Shown here: positions 1 to 11,269 of the stretch, piece by piece
Position numbering within the stretch: position 1 is the stretch's first letter
Layout: every line of letters begins with the position of its first letter
Origin: Gammaproteobacteria bacterium
Lineage (GTDB): Bacteria; Pseudomonadota; Gammaproteobacteria; Nevskiales; Nevskiaceae
Assembly (NCBI GenBank): GCA_016182805.1
Contig: JACPFV010000025.1
Span: 1 to 64,000, forward strand
Length of the DNA stretch: 64,000 bases
Direction: 5' to 3'
Position numbers and translations under genes: made by a program
Notes under the pieces: generated by a model
Database searches by the model: none
The model's input: only the letters and a program-made list of their open reading frames with translations
Told to the model about the DNA's origin: nothing

Positions 1-2069
1 CCGACGGCGGCCATGGCGGCGCGGTGCGCGCGCTCCAGCTTCGGCACCGCGGCGCGGGCGGCACGCCGGTTTGCGGCCTTGCCGGCGCGCTCCAGGCGCA
101 GCGCCGCCTCGGCCAGCGCGCCGGCGCCGACGGTGAGCGCGGCGCCGCGGAGCCGATGCGCCCGGCGCGCCAGCGCCGGCAGGTCGCCCGCCTCCAGGCT
201 CTCGCGGATCGCGCCCATGTCGTCCTGCGCCGAGCGGTCGAAGTCGCGCAGGACATCGGCCTCCAGCGCGGCGTCGCCGCCGCTCAGGGACCTCAGCGCG
301 CCGAGATCCAGAGGCGCGGCGGGCGGCGGCGCGGCGGCGCGGCGCTTCTTCGCGCCGCGGCGGTCGTTTCCGCCGCGGCGCTCGTTGTCGACGCGCGACG
401 CGCGACGCTTGCGGCGCTCCTCGCCGCTGCGGCGCTCGGCGAACGGGCCGGTCCAGGACAGCCGCGGCAGCCACAGGCGCAGCTTGTCGACCAGCGTGCG
501 CACCGTGACCGGCTTGATGAGAACGTCGTTCATGCCCGCCTCCAGGCAATGGACGACCTCCTCCTTCATCATCGCCGCGGTCAGCCCCAGCACCGGGACC
601 GGCGCGCGCCCGCGGCGGCGCTCCAGGTCCCGGATCGCGGCCGCGAGCCGAAAGCCGTCCATGCGCGGCATGTGCACGTCGGTGAACACGAGGCCGTAGC
701 GCCGGGCCGAGAACATCTCGAACGCCTGCTGGCCGTCCTCCGCCACGTCCATGACGAAGCCCGCCAGTTCGATCTGGCGCGCCAGCACCATGCGGTTGGT
801 GGAGTGATCCTCGGCCAGCAGCAGCAGGCTGCCCTCGGCCTCGGCCGCGCGCCGCGTGGGCTTGCGCCGCACCGAAAGCCGGCGCTGCACGGGCTCCGGC
901 GCCGGCGGCTCGACGGCGGCGGGGTCGCCGACCGGGAACACCGCGGTGAACGCGATCGTGGTGCCGCGCCCCGGCGCGCTGTCCATGTCGACGCTGCCGC
1001 CCATGAGCCGGGCCAGGTTCCGGCAGATCGCCAGGCCCAGGCCCGCGCCGCCGTGCCGGCGCAGGACGCCGGCGTCGGCCTGGGCGAACGGCTTGAACAG
1101 CTGCGCCTGCACTTCGGCGCCGATGCCGATGCCGGTATCGCCGACGGCGATCCGCACGCGCTGTCGGTCGCCGAGGCCCTCGACCAGGTCGACGCGCACG
1201 CTCACGCCGCCCTCCGCCGTGAACTTCAGCGCGTTCGACAGGAAGTTGGACAGGATCTGGCGCACGCGCAGCGCGTCGGCGACGTGCGCCGGCGCCAGCC
1301 GCCCGTCCACCGCGCAGCTCAGCCGCAGGCCCTTGCTCGACGCCGCCGGCATGAAGTTCTGCACCGCGGCCTGCACCAGCCCGCCCAGGGAGCAGGCGGC
1401 GGGCGCGATCTCCATCCGGCCGGCCTCGATCCTGGAGAAGTCGAGCACGTCGCCGACGATCTTGAGCAGCATCTCGGCGGATTCCTCGATCACCTTGATC
1501 TGGCGCCGCTGCTGGGCGTTGAGGCTGGAGTTGGACAGCACCTCCAGCATGCCGGTGATGCCGACCATCGGCGTGCGGATCTCGTGGCTCATGGCGGCGA
1601 GAAACGCGGACTTGGCGCGATTCGCCACGTCCGCCGCGTTGCGCGCCTCGGCCAGCTGCGCCTCAAGCCCGCGGCGCTCGGTGATGTCGATGATCCAGCC
1701 GTAGTAGAGCAGGCCGCCGTCCGCCGCCTCACCCGGCAGGGCGCGGCTGCCGAGCCAGAGGGTCCGGCCGTCCGGCAGGCACACGCGGTATTGGAGCTTG
1801 AACGGGACTCGGTACGCGATCGCCTCCCGCATGTCCTTCACCAGCCCCGGCCGGTCGTCCGGATGCACCAGCGCCAGCGATTCTTCGAAGTCGCGCATCG
1901 CCGCCTCCGGCGGCACGCCGAAGTCGCGGAAGCCCTCGCTCAGGAAGGCATAGCGCAGCCCGCCGTCCGCCGCGACCGCCAGCTCGAACAGCGCGCCGGG
2001 GATGTTGTCGACGATGCGCAGCAGGCACTCGCCCGCCGCCAGCCGCGAAGGTTCAGCCTGCGGGCGCAT
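1..2069 (-). CDS. Hybrid sensor histidine kinase (PAS, HisKA/HATPase, receiver), C-terminus cut by window edge
   Basis: Reverse-strand translation gives MRPQAEPSRLAAGECLLRIVDNIPGALFEL... (PAS-like) and the H-box LAAMSHEIRTPMVGITGMLEVLS; the long plus-strand ORF here is its antisense shadow. Confidence 0.85.
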   Translation of the reverse strand, partial: MRPQAEPSRLAAGECLLRIVDNIPGALFELAVAADGGLRYAFLSEGFRDFGVPPEAAMRDFEESLALVHPDDRPGLVKDMREAIAYRVPFKLQYRVCLPDGRTLWLGSRALPGEAADGGLLYYGWIIDITERRGLEAQLAEARNAADVANRAKSAFLAAMSHEIRTPMVGITGMLEVLSNSSLNAQQRRQIKVIEESAEMLLKIVGDVLDFSRIEAGRMEIAPAACSLGGLVQAAVQNFMPAASSKGLRLSCAVDGRLAPAHVADALRVRQILSNFLSNALKFTAEGGVSVRVDLVEGLGDRQRVRIAVGDTGIGIGAEVQAQLFKPFAQADAGVLRRHGGAGLGLAICRNLARLMGGSVDMDSAPGRGTTIAFTAVFPVGDPAAVEPPAPEPVQRRLSVRRKPTRRAAEAEGSLLLLAEDHSTNRMVLARQIELAGFVMDVAEDGQQAFEMFSARRYGLVFTDVHMPRMDGFRLAAAIRDLERRRGRAPVPVLGLTAAMMKEEVVHCLEAGMNDVLIKPVTVRTLVDKLRLWLPRLSWTGPFAERRSGEERRKRRASRVDNERRGGNDRRGAKKRRAAAPPPAAPLDLGALRSLSGGDAALEADVLRDFDRSAQDDMGAIRESLEAGDLPALARRAHRLRGAALTVGAGALAEAALRLERAGKAANRRAARAAVPKLERAHRAAMAAV

Positions 2070-3252
2070 AGGCTGCCGCCCATTGCGCGAACTCGGCGCC
2101 GGTCATGGGACGACCGATCAGCCAGCCCTGCGCCAGGTCGCAGCCCAGCCGCCCCAGCAGCTCCCATTCGCCCTGCGTCTCCACGCCTTCCGCCACCGTC
2201 CGCAGTTGCAGGCGCCGCGCCAGGTCCAGGGAGGTCTCCACCATCGAGCGGCGCCGGCTGTCGCGATGGCAGTTGCGCACGAAGCTCTGGTCGATCTTCA
2301 GCTCGTTGAACGGGATGTTCGACAGCTGCTGCAACGACGAGTAGCCGGTGCCGAAGTCGTCGATGGACAGGCGGAATCCCTTGAGCCGCAGCCGCGTCAG
2401 CACGTGGAGCGCCTTGGCGAGGTCCGAGGCCACCGCCGATTCCGTCAGCTCGAGCACGAAGTTGCGGACCGCCGCGCCCTGGCCTTCGACCCGCGACCGG
2501 AATTGCTCGGTGATGCCCACATCGACCAGGTCGAGCATCGAGATATTGACCGACACGCTCAATTGCAGCCCCGCGCGCGCCCACTGCACCCGTTGCGCCG
2601 CCGCGCGCTCGAGCATGCGCGCCGTCAGCTCGACGATGAGGCCTTCGCGCTCCATCGCCGGAATGAAACTCGCCGGCGCGAGCGGCAGCGGCTGCCCCGG
2701 CCGGCGCCAGCGCGCCAGGGTCTCGCAGCCGATCAGCTTGCCGTCGCGCAGCCGCACCTTGGGCTCGAACACGGGGAAGAACTCGTCCCGCTCCAGCCCG
2801 GCGCGAATCTCGTCCGCCGTCGCCGCGGCCGCGTCGCGCGCGCGCGGCGACCCGCCCGGCACCGGCCGGAACGCGCGGATCAGCGCCGCGAGCTTTTCGC
2901 GGGTGAGGGGCTTCTCGAATATCCCGAGCACCTGCAGCCCGTTGGCGCGGGCCATGGCCTCGACCGAGTGCAGCATCGCCGATCCCAGGCCGCTGGCGAT
3001 CGCCACCGCCTTGGCCATGCGCCGCTCGGCAACCTGCCATAGCAGTTCGACGACATCCATCTCCGGCATGTCGAGGTCGGCCAGGAGGATGTCGGGACTC
3101 GTGCCGCTGTCGGCCAGCAGGCGCATCGCGACTCGGCCGTTTTCCGCCTCGAGGGTGCGGGACACGCCCAGTTCGCGGAGCAGGCGGACCACCGTGCGTC
3201 GCTGGAAATCGTGGTCCTCGACCACCATGACGCTGAGCAGGCTGGCATCCAT
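2053..3252 (-). CDS. Response regulator with REC and EAL domains (c-di-GMP phosphodiesterase, RocR/PvrR-like)
   Basis: MDASLLSVMVVEDHDFQRRTVVRLL (REC) and DDFGTGYSSL, ELKIDQSFV, AEGVET (EAL motifs). Confidence 0.92.
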   Translation of the reverse strand: MDASLLSVMVVEDHDFQRRTVVRLLRELGVSRTLEAENGRVAMRLLADSGTSPDILLADLDMPEMDVVELLWQVAERRMAKAVAIASGLGSAMLHSVEAMARANGLQVLGIFEKPLTREKLAALIRAFRPVPGGSPRARDAAAATADEIRAGLERDEFFPVFEPKVRLRDGKLIGCETLARWRRPGQPLPLAPASFIPAMEREGLIVELTARMLERAAAQRVQWARAGLQLSVSVNISMLDLVDVGITEQFRSRVEGQGAAVRNFVLELTESAVASDLAKALHVLTRLRLKGFRLSIDDFGTGYSSLQQLSNIPFNELKIDQSFVRNCHRDSRRRSMVETSLDLARRLQLRTVAEGVETQGEWELLGRLGCDLAQGWLIGRPMTGAEFAQWAAAYAPAG

Positions 3253-3375
3253 TCCCAATCCCCAGGTCCGCAATGCGATTCCCTTCTCAGTTTCAGTCTA
3301 TACCCGCCCACCGTCGTTGTGGAGCCGGCGAATTCGCGCATAATCGCCCCCCTCTTCCAGCTCCCGTCATCCCTC

Positions 3376-4194
3376 ATGGCCGCGCCCTCCGAAACCTGCA
3401 ACATGGCCGTGTTCTGCGACTTCGAGAACGTCGCGCTGGGCGTGCGCGAGGCGAAGTACCCCAGCTTCGACATCAAGCTCGTGCTGGAGCGCCTGCTGCT
3501 CAAGGGCAGCATCGTGGTGCGCAAGGCGTACTGCGACTGGGACCGCTACAAGGAATTCAAGGCCGCGATGCACGAGGCCGCGTTCGAGCTGATCGAAATC
3601 CCGCACGTGCGCCAGTCCGGCAAGAACTCCGCCGACATCCGCATGGTCGTGGACGCCCTGGACCTGTGCTACACCAAGCCGCACGTCGATACCTTCGTGG
3701 TCATCAGCGGCGACTCGGACTTCTCCCCCCTGGTCGCCAAGCTGCGCGAGAACAACAAGCTGGTGATCGGCGTCGGCGTGAAGAATTCGACGTCCGACCT
3801 GCTGACCTCCGCCTGCGACGAGTTCATCTATTACGACGACCTGGTCCGCGTGGAAGACCAGAAGAAGAAGCGCCGCGCCCCCAAGGCCGCCAAGTCCGCC
3901 GACAAAACCGCCGCCCCCGCGCCCAAGCCGAACGAGGACGACCGCCGGCAGGAAGCCATCGACTTGGTCATGGAAACGATCGAGGCCCTGCAGGACGAGC
4001 GCGGCGAGCAGGAGCGCCTGTGGGGCTCGATGGTCAAGCAGGCCCTCAAGCGACGCCAGCCCGGCTTCCGCGAGAGCTATCACGGCTTCCGGACATTCGC
4101 GGAACTGTTGGAGGAGGCGCAGCAGCGGGGACTGGTGAAGCTGGACCACGATGCAAGGTCCGGCGGCTACGTGATCCAGTTGCGCGGCGAGTAG
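3376..4194 (+). CDS. NYN (PIN-like) domain protein of LabA/DUF88 type with C-terminal OST-HTH/LOTUS-like region
   Basis: MAVFCDFENVALGVREAKYPSFD..., KNSADIRMVVDALDL, VVISGDSDFSPLVAKLRE. Confidence 0.88.
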   Translation: MAAPSETCNMAVFCDFENVALGVREAKYPSFDIKLVLERLLLKGSIVVRKAYCDWDRYKEFKAAMHEAAFELIEIPHVRQSGKNSADIRMVVDALDLCYTKPHVDTFVVISGDSDFSPLVAKLRENNKLVIGVGVKNSTSDLLTSACDEFIYYDDLVRVEDQKKKRRAPKAAKSADKTAAPAPKPNEDDRRQEAIDLVMETIEALQDERGEQERLWGSMVKQALKRRQPGFRESYHGFRTFAELLEEAQQRGLVKLDHDARSGGYVIQLRGE

Positions 4195-4254
4195 CGGAAG
4201 CAGGCGCGCGCAGCGCCGCCGTATCGAAGTCGCACGCTGCCCCACGGACTCGAC

Positions 4255-4334
4255 GATTTCGCCCGGAGCGAAATCGGACGCCCGCAGGGTGGCCCCGAGC
4301 GCAGCGAGGGGCGCGGCTCATGGATGAGCCGCGC
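4255..4334. repeat. Intergenic multi-hairpin repeat element
   Basis: Three successive inverted repeats: GATTTCGC/GCGAAATC, GCCCC/GGGGC, GCGCGGCTCA/TGAGCCGCGC; resembles the element inside metG. Confidence 0.7.
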
Positions 4335-4372
4335 AACCACCGGGGTGGCGTATGTCCGACCCGCTCCCCTCG

Positions 4373-4419
4373 GCTCCAAACGACACGGCCCCGCTTTGCG
4401 GGGCCGTGTCGTTTGGAGC
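4373..4419. terminator. Strong, potentially bidirectional hairpin terminator downstream of tRNA-Val
   Basis: Perfect ~22-bp inverted repeat GCTCCAAACGACACGGCCCCGC / GCGGGGCCGTGTCGTTTGGAGC. Confidence 0.75.
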
Positions 4420-4422
4420 TGT

Positions 4423-4499
4423 TGGTAGGCGCGAATGGACTCGAACCATCGACCCCCACCATGTCAAGGTGGTGCTCTAACCAGCTGAGCTACGCGCCT
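4423..4499 (-). tRNA. tRNA-Val (GAC)
   Basis: AGGCGCGTAGCTCAGCTGGTTAGAGCACCACCTTGACATGGTGGGGGTCGATGGTTCGAGTCCATTCGCGCCTACCA; cloverleaf pairs, anticodon loop TTGACAT, encoded CCA. Confidence 0.95.
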
Positions 4500-4521
4500 A
4501 CGGGTCGCTTAAGAGGCGCGG

Positions 4522-4550
4522 AGAATACCGGCGCGTGCCGCGCCGCGCAA
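4522..4550 (-). promoter_or_regulatory. Sigma70-like promoter of tRNA-Val
   Basis: Reverse strand TTGCGC-N17-TATTCT, 22 nt upstream of the tRNA 5' end. Confidence 0.6.
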
Positions 4551-4614
4551 GCCGTCAGGGCAAAGGACGCGGCTGCCCGCGCCGCCGGATATCCTGAACG
4601 CGTCTATTCCAGCA

Positions 4615-5478
4615 ATGCGCATACCCGTGCATACCTGCGAAACCGGCACCTTCCGCTACCACGGCCACCGGCTCGGCTACGAGATTCACGGCTCCGGCCG
4701 CCGCGTCATCGTCCTGCTGCACGGCCTGCTGCTCGACGCCAATATCAACCGCGGCCTGGCGCACGCCTTCGCCGAGCAGGGCTACCGCGTCGTGCTGCTG
4801 GACCTGCTCGGCCACGGCACCAGCGAGAAGCCGGCCGACGCGGCGCTGCATCGCTTCGACCGCTACGCGCGCCAGGTGGTCGCCCTGCTCGATCACCTGG
4901 GCGTGGAGCGGGCGGTGGTCGGCGGGCTGTCGCTGGGCGCGGACGTGGCCTTGCAGGTCGCGACCATCGCGCCGGAGCGCGTCGCCGGCCTGATCGCGGA
5001 AATGCCGGTGATGGAGAACGCGACGCCGTTCGCGGCGCTGCTGTTCGTGCCGCTGCTGCTCGGCGTCCAGTTCGGCGGGCCGGTGGCGCGCCTCTACACC
5101 GGGCTGATGCGGCGCATCCCACGCCCGCGCAACGACCTGATTACGGGCGTGCTCAACACCCTGTCCACGCCGCCGGAGGCGATCGCGGCGGTGCTGCACG
5201 GCATCCTGGTTGGGCCGGTGGCGCCGGAGATCGAACAGCGCCGCGCCATTTCGGCGCCGACCCTGGTGATCGGCCACGAGCGCGACCTGCTGCACCCGTT
5301 CACCGACGCGGTGAATCTGGCGGAGCAGATCCCCGGCGCGAGCTTCCTGCAGGCCAACTCGATCCTGGAGCTGCGCACCAAGCCGGCCCGCCTTTTGCCG
5401 CACATCCTGGACTTCCTCGACGGCATCGACTTCGGGCGCGCGGCGCAACCGCGCCAGCGCGCCGGCGCCCAGCCGTAG
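4615..5478 (+). CDS. Alpha/beta hydrolase
   Basis: VIVLLHGLLLDANINRGL, nucleophile elbow GGLSLGADVAL, C-terminal GHERDLLHPF. Confidence 0.85.
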   Translation: MRIPVHTCETGTFRYHGHRLGYEIHGSGRRVIVLLHGLLLDANINRGLAHAFAEQGYRVVLLDLLGHGTSEKPADAALHRFDRYARQVVALLDHLGVERAVVGGLSLGADVALQVATIAPERVAGLIAEMPVMENATPFAALLFVPLLLGVQFGGPVARLYTGLMRRIPRPRNDLITGVLNTLSTPPEAIAAVLHGILVGPVAPEIEQRRAISAPTLVIGHERDLLHPFTDAVNLAEQIPGASFLQANSILELRTKPARLLPHILDFLDGIDFGRAAQPRQRAGAQP

Positions 5479-5482
5479 CCTC

Positions 5483-7831
5483 TCAGACGGCCGGCTCGGC
5501 CGCCGCCGGCGCGTCCGGCTCCTCGCCGCGGCGCAGCGCGCCGTAGCGGGTCGCCAGGAAGTACGCCACCGGCAGCAGGCCGCCGAAGACGAAGATCAGC
5601 CCGCCGACGATGCGCGCCCAGGTCATGAGCTGAAACGCGGTGCCGCCAATGAAGGCTTCGGAGCGCGCGTACCACAGGCCATGCTCCATCGCGGCACGGA
5701 GCTGGTGGATGCCGGCCGGGAACAGGTCCAGCAGGCACATCAGCAGCAGGCCGAGGTTTAGCGAAATCACGGCGGAGGCGATCAGGCGCGCGTTCCAGCG
5801 GCGCTCGTCGACCAGGTAGCGGGCGCAGAAGAAGGCGATCGCCAGCGCCAGGTTGCCGTAGACGCCGAAGAACGCGGCGTGGCCGTGGTTCACCGTCAGG
5901 TAGGTGCCGTGCTCGTAGTAGTTGACGATCGGCAGGTTGATGATGAAGCCCATGGCACCGGCGCCGAAGAAGTTCCAGAAGTTGACCGCGAGCAGGAAGG
6001 CGAAGGCGACGGACTGGCTGAACTGCTGCGGCTGCGCGGGGGCGATCCCCTGCTGCGCCAGGGCCTGCGCCGGCAGGCGGCGGAACTGCCAGGCTTCCAG
6101 TGCCACCAGGATCAGCGGCACCACCTGCAGCGTGGAGAAGATGCCGCCGATCGCCAGCGCCGCCACCGGCTTGGCGTTCCAGTAGAAGTTGTGGCTGATG
6201 CCGAGCAGGCCGGAGCCGAGGAACAGCAGCGTGGCGAGGTAGACGATGCGGCTGGCGCCGGCGTGGCCGATGAAGCCCATCAGGTACATGCAGTAGGCCA
6301 GCGCGATGGTGGCGAACACCTCGAAGAACGCCTCCACCCACATGTGCACCACGGCCCAGCGCCAGTAGTCGGCGATGACGAAATTGGTCTCCGGCGTGGC
6401 GACGAAGCTGGCGCCGAACAGCAGCGTCACGCAGCCCACGCAGTAGACCAGCCACTTGGGCAGGAACCACGTGCGGTAGCGCCGCCAGACCGGCTGCACG
6501 CCGCGGAACAGGACCAGCCACCACAGGGCGAGCACGCCCATCAGCCCGTACTGCCAGACGCGGCCGATCTCGACGAACTCCCAGCCCTGGTTGCCGAGGC
6601 TGCGCCAGTGCGCGCCGAACACGCCCTGCGGGCCGAGGATCACGCCGGCGAGATTGCCGAGCACCACCAGGACGAAGACGGCGAACAGGCCGTTGACCAG
6701 CGCGAGCTGGTGCCGCGGCGCCTCCGGCGTCAGCGTCGACACCAGGAAGATCGAGCCGCCGACCCAGCAGGCCGTGACCCACAGCAGCGCCAGTTGCAGA
6801 TGCGCGCCGCGCACCGCGGTCAGCGGCAGCCATTCGGACAGGTTCACGCCGAACAGGCGGTGCAGGCCCAGGAAGTTGTGCACCGTGAGGACTCCGGCCA
6901 GGACCTGGAGCGCGAACAGCAGGCCGGCGGCGACGAAGAACTTGTAGGTCGCGCGCTGAACCGGCGTCGGCACGAAGCGGCTCATCTGCGCCAGCGTGGT
7001 CGGCGCCGCCGCTCCCGGGCGCACCGCCCAGCCCGCCGTCTTGCCGAAGCGCCCGTGCAGGAACAGCACCGCGCCCAGCGCCAGCATCAGGCCGAGGGTG
7101 GACAGCACGCTCCACAGCATGACCGAGCCGGTCGGCCGGTTGCCGGCCTGCGGGTCGTGCGGCCAGTTGTGGGTGTAGCTGTAACCGCCGCCGTCGCGTT
7201 CGGCGCCGCAGACCCAGGCACCCCAGAAAAAGAACGCGCTGAGGGCGTCGATCTCCGCGTCGGGGATTTGCTTCAGTTGCGGGATCAGGTCCACCGCCGC
7301 AACGCGGAACTTGTGCCGGTAGTACGCGCGCAGCTCCCGCGCGGCGTGTGCCTGGCCGGCCGAAAGCCCGATCTGCGCGCTCCGCGCGTCGTAGCCGTTG
7401 CGCTTGATCTCGCGCTGCATGCGCACGCGCGCGGCGTCGCGCGCCGCCTCGTCGCCGCCGGCCTGTTGCGCGTAGAACGCTTCCATCGCCAGCGCCACCT
7501 GGTGCAGCGCCTCGGCGGTGAAATCGGGGCCGCGCCCGGAGCCGTCGCCGAACATGCTGCCGTAGGCCATCAGGGTGTGGCGCTGGAACGCTACCTGCCC
7601 TTGCACCACCTGCTGGCGCGAGAACACCGGCTCGCCGGCTGGACCGACGAAGTCCGCCATCGGCGGCGCGTCGGTGTAGGTGGCGCGGCCGACGAAGATC
7701 ATGCCGGCGGCGCCGAACAGGAACACCAGCGCCAGCGGCCAGCGCCACTGTTCCGGATGCATGACGTAGCGCGTCCACAGACGCGACCAGAAGCCGCGGC
7801 GCGACGATCCGCGGGCGTTGCGGTCGGACAT
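5483..7831 (-). CDS. norB: Nitric oxide reductase, single-subunit quinol-dependent (qNOR/NorZ type)
   Basis: N-terminal fused cytochrome c-like extension followed by heme-copper oxidase-like NorB core (HNFLGLHRLFGVNLSEWLPLTAVRGAHLQLALLWVTACWVGGS, NHGHAAFFGVYGNLA). Confidence 0.92.
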   Translation of the reverse strand: MSDRNARGSSRRGFWSRLWTRYVMHPEQWRWPLALVFLFGAAGMIFVGRATYTDAPPMADFVGPAGEPVFSRQQVVQGQVAFQRHTLMAYGSMFGDGSGRGPDFTAEALHQVALAMEAFYAQQAGGDEAARDAARVRMQREIKRNGYDARSAQIGLSAGQAHAARELRAYYRHKFRVAAVDLIPQLKQIPDAEIDALSAFFFWGAWVCGAERDGGGYSYTHNWPHDPQAGNRPTGSVMLWSVLSTLGLMLALGAVLFLHGRFGKTAGWAVRPGAAAPTTLAQMSRFVPTPVQRATYKFFVAAGLLFALQVLAGVLTVHNFLGLHRLFGVNLSEWLPLTAVRGAHLQLALLWVTACWVGGSIFLVSTLTPEAPRHQLALVNGLFAVFVLVVLGNLAGVILGPQGVFGAHWRSLGNQGWEFVEIGRVWQYGLMGVLALWWLVLFRGVQPVWRRYRTWFLPKWLVYCVGCVTLLFGASFVATPETNFVIADYWRWAVVHMWVEAFFEVFATIALAYCMYLMGFIGHAGASRIVYLATLLFLGSGLLGISHNFYWNAKPVAALAIGGIFSTLQVVPLILVALEAWQFRRLPAQALAQQGIAPAQPQQFSQSVAFAFLLAVNFWNFFGAGAMGFIINLPIVNYYEHGTYLTVNHGHAAFFGVYGNLALAIAFFCARYLVDERRWNARLIASAVISLNLGLLLMCLLDLFPAGIHQLRAAMEHGLWYARSEAFIGGTAFQLMTWARIVGGLIFVFGGLLPVAYFLATRYGALRRGEEPDAPAAAEPAV

Positions 7832-7935
7832 CGGAATCCACTCCCCCTTGACGGTCGGCTGGGCCGGCTGGCCTCGCAACGGGATGCCGGCTCCGGTGCG
7901 CGCCAATCTACCGTAGGCGGCGCCGTACCCAGGGA

Positions 7936-9948
7936 TCAGGCCGCGACATTCATCGCTTGTGCCTTGAGCCGGCGGATTTCGTCGCGTTTCTTCGCCGCCA
8001 GCTCGAACTCCAGGTTCTGCGCCGCCTCGAACATCTCCTTCTCCAGCTTGGCGATGGCCTTGGCCAGCTTCTCCGGCGGCAGGCGGCCGTAGGCGGCCTC
8101 GGATTCGGCCACGCGCAGCACCTGGCGCTCGGTCAGCTCCTCGTAGCCGGCGTGCATGACGTCGGCCACGCGCTTGGCGATGCCCTTGGGGGTGATGCCG
8201 TGCGCCTTGTTGTACGCCTGCTGTTTGGCGCGGCGGCGGTCGGTCTCGTCCAGCGCGCGCTTCATCGAGTCGGTGACGCGGTCGGCGTAGAGGATGGCCT
8301 TGCCGTGCAGGTTGCGCGCGGCGCGGCCGATGGTCTGGATCAGCGAGCGGTCGGAGCGCAGGAAGCCTTCCTTGTCCGCGTCCAGGATCGCGACCAGCGA
8401 GACTTCGGGCAGGTCCAGGCCCTCGCGCAGCAGGTTGATGCCGACCAGTACGTCGAAGGCGCCCAGGCGCAGGTCGCGGATGATCTCGGCGCGCTCCACC
8501 GTGTCCACGTCGGAGTGCATGTAGCGCACCTTCACGCCGTGCTCACCGAGGTAATCGGTGAGGTCCTCGGCCATGCGCTTGGTCAGCGTCGTCACCAGCA
8601 CGCGCTCCCGGCGCTCGACGCGAATGCGGATCTCGCCCAGCAGGTCGTCCACCTGGGTCGAGGCCGGGCGCACTTCGGTTGCGGGATCCACCAGGCCGGT
8701 CGGGCGCACGAGCTGCTCGGCGATCTGCGCCGACTTGTCCTTCTCGTACGGGCCGGGCGTGGCGGAGACGAAAATCGTCTGCGGCGCGATGCGCTCGAAT
8801 TCGTCGAAGCGCAGCGGCCGGTTGTCCAGCGCCGAAGGCAGGCGGAAGCCGTACGCGACCAGCGTCTCCTTGCGCGAACGGTCGCCCTTGTACATCGCGC
8901 CGAGCTGCGGCACCGTGACGTGCGACTCGTCAATGACGATCAGCGCGTCCTTGGGCAGGTAGTCGAACAGGCAGGGCGGCGGCTCGCCGGCCTTGCGGCC
9001 GGACAGATACCGCGAGTAGTTCTCGATGCCGGAGCAGTAGCCCACCTCCTGGATCATCTCCAGGTCGAACATCGTGCGCTGCTCCAGGCGCTGCGCCTCC
9101 AGCAGCTTGTTCTCCTTGCGCAAGTATTCCAGCCGCTCGCGCAGCTCGTCCTTGATCCGGTCGAACACCGACAGCAGGCGCTCGCGCGGCGTCACGTAAT
9201 GCGATTTCGGGAACAGCGTGTAGCGCGGCAGCTTGCGCCGGGCCTCGCCGGTCAGCGGGTCGAACAGCGTCAGCGAGTCGATCTCGTCGTCGAACAGCTC
9301 GACGCGGATCGCCTCGTCGTCCGACTCGGCCGGGTGGATGTCGATGACCTCGCCGCGCACGCGGTAGGTGCCGCGGGCCAGCTCGATGTCGTTGCGCGTG
9401 TACTGCATCTCGGTCAGGCGCCGCAGCAGCTCGCGCTGGTTCAGCGTCTCGCCCTTCACCAGGTGCAGCACCATCTGGAAGTACTGCTCCGGGTCGCCGA
9501 GACCGTAGATCGCGGACACCGAGGCCACCACGATGGCGTCGCGCCGCGTCATCACCGCCTTGGTCGCCGACAGGCGCATCTGCTCGATGTGCTCGTTGAT
9601 CGAGCTGTCCTTCTCGATGTAGGTGTCGGTGGACGGGATGTACGCCTCGGGCTGGTAGTAGTCGTAGTACGAGACGAAGTACTCCACCGCGTTGTCCGGG
9701 AAAAACTCGCGGAACTCGCCGTAGAGTTGCGCCGCCAGCGTCTTGTTCGGCGCCAGCACCAGCGCCGGGCGCTGCAGGCGCGCGATGACGTTGGCGATGG
9801 TGAAGGTCTTGCCGGACCCGGTCACGCCCAGCAGCGTCTGGTGCGCGAGGCCGTCCTCCAGGCCCTGGGCGAGCTTGGCGATGGCCTCCGGCTGGTCGCC
9901 GGAAGGCTTCCAGTCCGCTTTCAGTTGAAACGCGCCATGCTCGGTCAT
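7936..9948 (-). CDS. uvrB: UvrABC system protein B
   Basis: [59 protein letters not shown]-terminal UVR motif. Confidence 0.98.
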   Translation of the reverse strand: MTEHGAFQLKADWKPSGDQPEAIAKLAQGLEDGLAHQTLLGVTGSGKTFTIANVIARLQRPALVLAPNKTLAAQLYGEFREFFPDNAVEYFVSYYDYYQPEAYIPSTDTYIEKDSSINEHIEQMRLSATKAVMTRRDAIVVASVSAIYGLGDPEQYFQMVLHLVKGETLNQRELLRRLTEMQYTRNDIELARGTYRVRGEVIDIHPAESDDEAIRVELFDDEIDSLTLFDPLTGEARRKLPRYTLFPKSHYVTPRERLLSVFDRIKDELRERLEYLRKENKLLEAQRLEQRTMFDLEMIQEVGYCSGIENYSRYLSGRKAGEPPPCLFDYLPKDALIVIDESHVTVPQLGAMYKGDRSRKETLVAYGFRLPSALDNRPLRFDEFERIAPQTIFVSATPGPYEKDKSAQIAEQLVRPTGLVDPATEVRPASTQVDDLLGEIRIRVERRERVLVTTLTKRMAEDLTDYLGEHGVKVRYMHSDVDTVERAEIIRDLRLGAFDVLVGINLLREGLDLPEVSLVAILDADKEGFLRSDRSLIQTIGRAARNLHGKAILYADRVTDSMKRALDETDRRRAKQQAYNKAHGITPKGIAKRVADVMHAGYEELTERQVLRVAESEAAYGRLPPEKLAKAIAKLEKEMFEAAQNLEFELAAKKRDEIRRLKAQAMNVAA

Positions 9949-10052
9949 AAGCGGAATAGGCTAGCGCATCGGCCGATGAAACGATGGGCGCGCGGTCCAA
10001 AACTTGAGTATCATCCCGCGCCGTTTTGCCCGTTCCCCAGCCGAGATTTCCA

Positions 10053-11234
<1,182 letters not shown>

Positions 11235-11240
11235 GGCCAA

Positions 11241-11269
11241 TTGCAGCCGGCAGGGCGCGCCACTACAAT
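11241..11269 (+). promoter_or_regulatory. Sigma70-like promoter of tRNA-Asn overlapped by a 12-bp palindrome
   Basis: TTGCAG (11241-11246), 17 bp, TACAAT (11264-11269); GGCAGGGCGCGC/GCGCGCCCTGCC at 11249-11260 and 11270-11281. Confidence 0.65.

Noticed and set aside
24-2309. 761-aa plus-strand ORF rich in R/Q/H/A
   Set aside because: Antisense shadow of the hybrid kinase; composition typical of reverse frame in high-GC genes, and the kinase motifs read on the minus strand.
4245-4500. Possible CRISPR array from repeated hairpins
   Set aside because: Hairpins differ in sequence and spacing; no regularly spaced direct repeats or cas genes anywhere in the window.
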